Shown here: positions 6,849-6,878 of the stretch, piece after piece
Layout of the letters: every line of letters starts with the position of its first letter
How positions within the stretch are numbered: the first letter of the stretch is position 1
Assembly: GCA_017553665.1 (NCBI GenBank)
Contig: JAFZKM010000072.1
Coordinates: 1 to 6,878 of the forward strand
Source of the DNA: Lachnospiraceae bacterium
Lineage (GTDB): Bacteria; Bacillota_A; Clostridia; Lachnospirales; Lachnospiraceae
DNA length: 6,878 nt
Reading direction: 5' to 3'
Position numbers and translations under genes: made by a program
The notes under the pieces: model-generated
Told to the model about the DNA's origin: nothing
What the model saw: only the letters and a program-made list of their open reading frames with translations
The model's database searches: none

Positions 6849-6878
6849 TTGGTAACGCACTTCGTTGCCAAAAGAACC
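6842..6878 (+). terminator. 16-bp hairpin after the kinase operon, possible terminator or part of a palindromic element
   Basis: Bases 6842-6857 pair with 6863-6878 over 16 positions (15 Watson-Crick pairs and one T-G wobble at 6853/6867) around the 5-base loop CACTT. Base 6841 (C) and the preceding GGGGA could extend the stem if the next bases outside the window are GTCCCC; that is a prediction. The hairpin lies 23 bases after the stop codon and would stop or stabilise the operon mRNA. Whether a T-run follows cannot be seen, so an intrinsic terminator is not proven. Because of the repeat core, a mobile palindromic repeat is equally plausible. Confidence 0.65.

Noticed and set aside
1..6878. 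CRISPR array, tRNA or rRNA genes, toxin-antitoxin or phage genes
   Set aside because: No regularly spaced repeats, tRNA-like cloverleaf, rRNA sequence or relevant small genes were seen; almost all of the window is explained by the listed genes.

Overview
The window looks like chromosomal DNA of a Gram-positive anaerobe of the Clostridia, most likely a moderately GC-rich member of the Lachnospiraceae. This is inferred from the style of the genes and from a short repeat of a type I recall from clostridial genomes. It rests on no database match. The evidence is strong GGAGG ribosome binding sites, a bacterial-type asparaginyl-tRNA synthetase, and a very large propeller-type hybrid histidine kinase that ends in an HPt domain rather than the AraC-type DNA-binding domain typical of the Bacteroides relatives.

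Layout. At the left edge (about 1-164, minus strand) an open frame of about 54 codons encodes the hydrophobic start of an ABC-transporter permease-like protein. It has no start codon and opens inside a short repeat, so it looks like a gene whose 5' end was lost. Next comes asnS (178-1566, minus), a complete housekeeping gene. A 148-base divergent intergenic region (1567-1714) follows, holding a convincing asnS promoter and a weaker promoter for the genes to the right. From 1715 to 6818 on the plus strand lies a two-gene signalling operon: a 1443-residue membrane hybrid sensor kinase and, 22 bases downstream, a 249-residue protein made of a degenerate receiver plus an intact receiver. The last 60 bases hold a second copy of the short repeat, inverted relative to the first, and a 16-bp hairpin that ends exactly at the window edge.

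How it works together (inference). The kinase has a signal peptide, 14 propeller-type repeats (two seven-bladed propellers), a Y_Y_Y-like domain, one membrane helix, HisKA, HATPase, REC, HPt and an extra helical tail. Every phosphotransfer residue is present. The likely relay is His843 to Asp1148 to His1306 and then to Asp180 of the downstream receiver protein. Neither protein has a DNA-binding or enzymatic output domain, so the final effector must lie outside the window, or the second protein acts by protein-protein contact. asnS appears functionally unrelated to this operon.

The most unusual points are the tandem pseudo-receiver/receiver protein without output, the uncharacterised tail of the kinase, the truncated permease frame at the repeat, and the inverted repeat pair that brackets the three complete genes.
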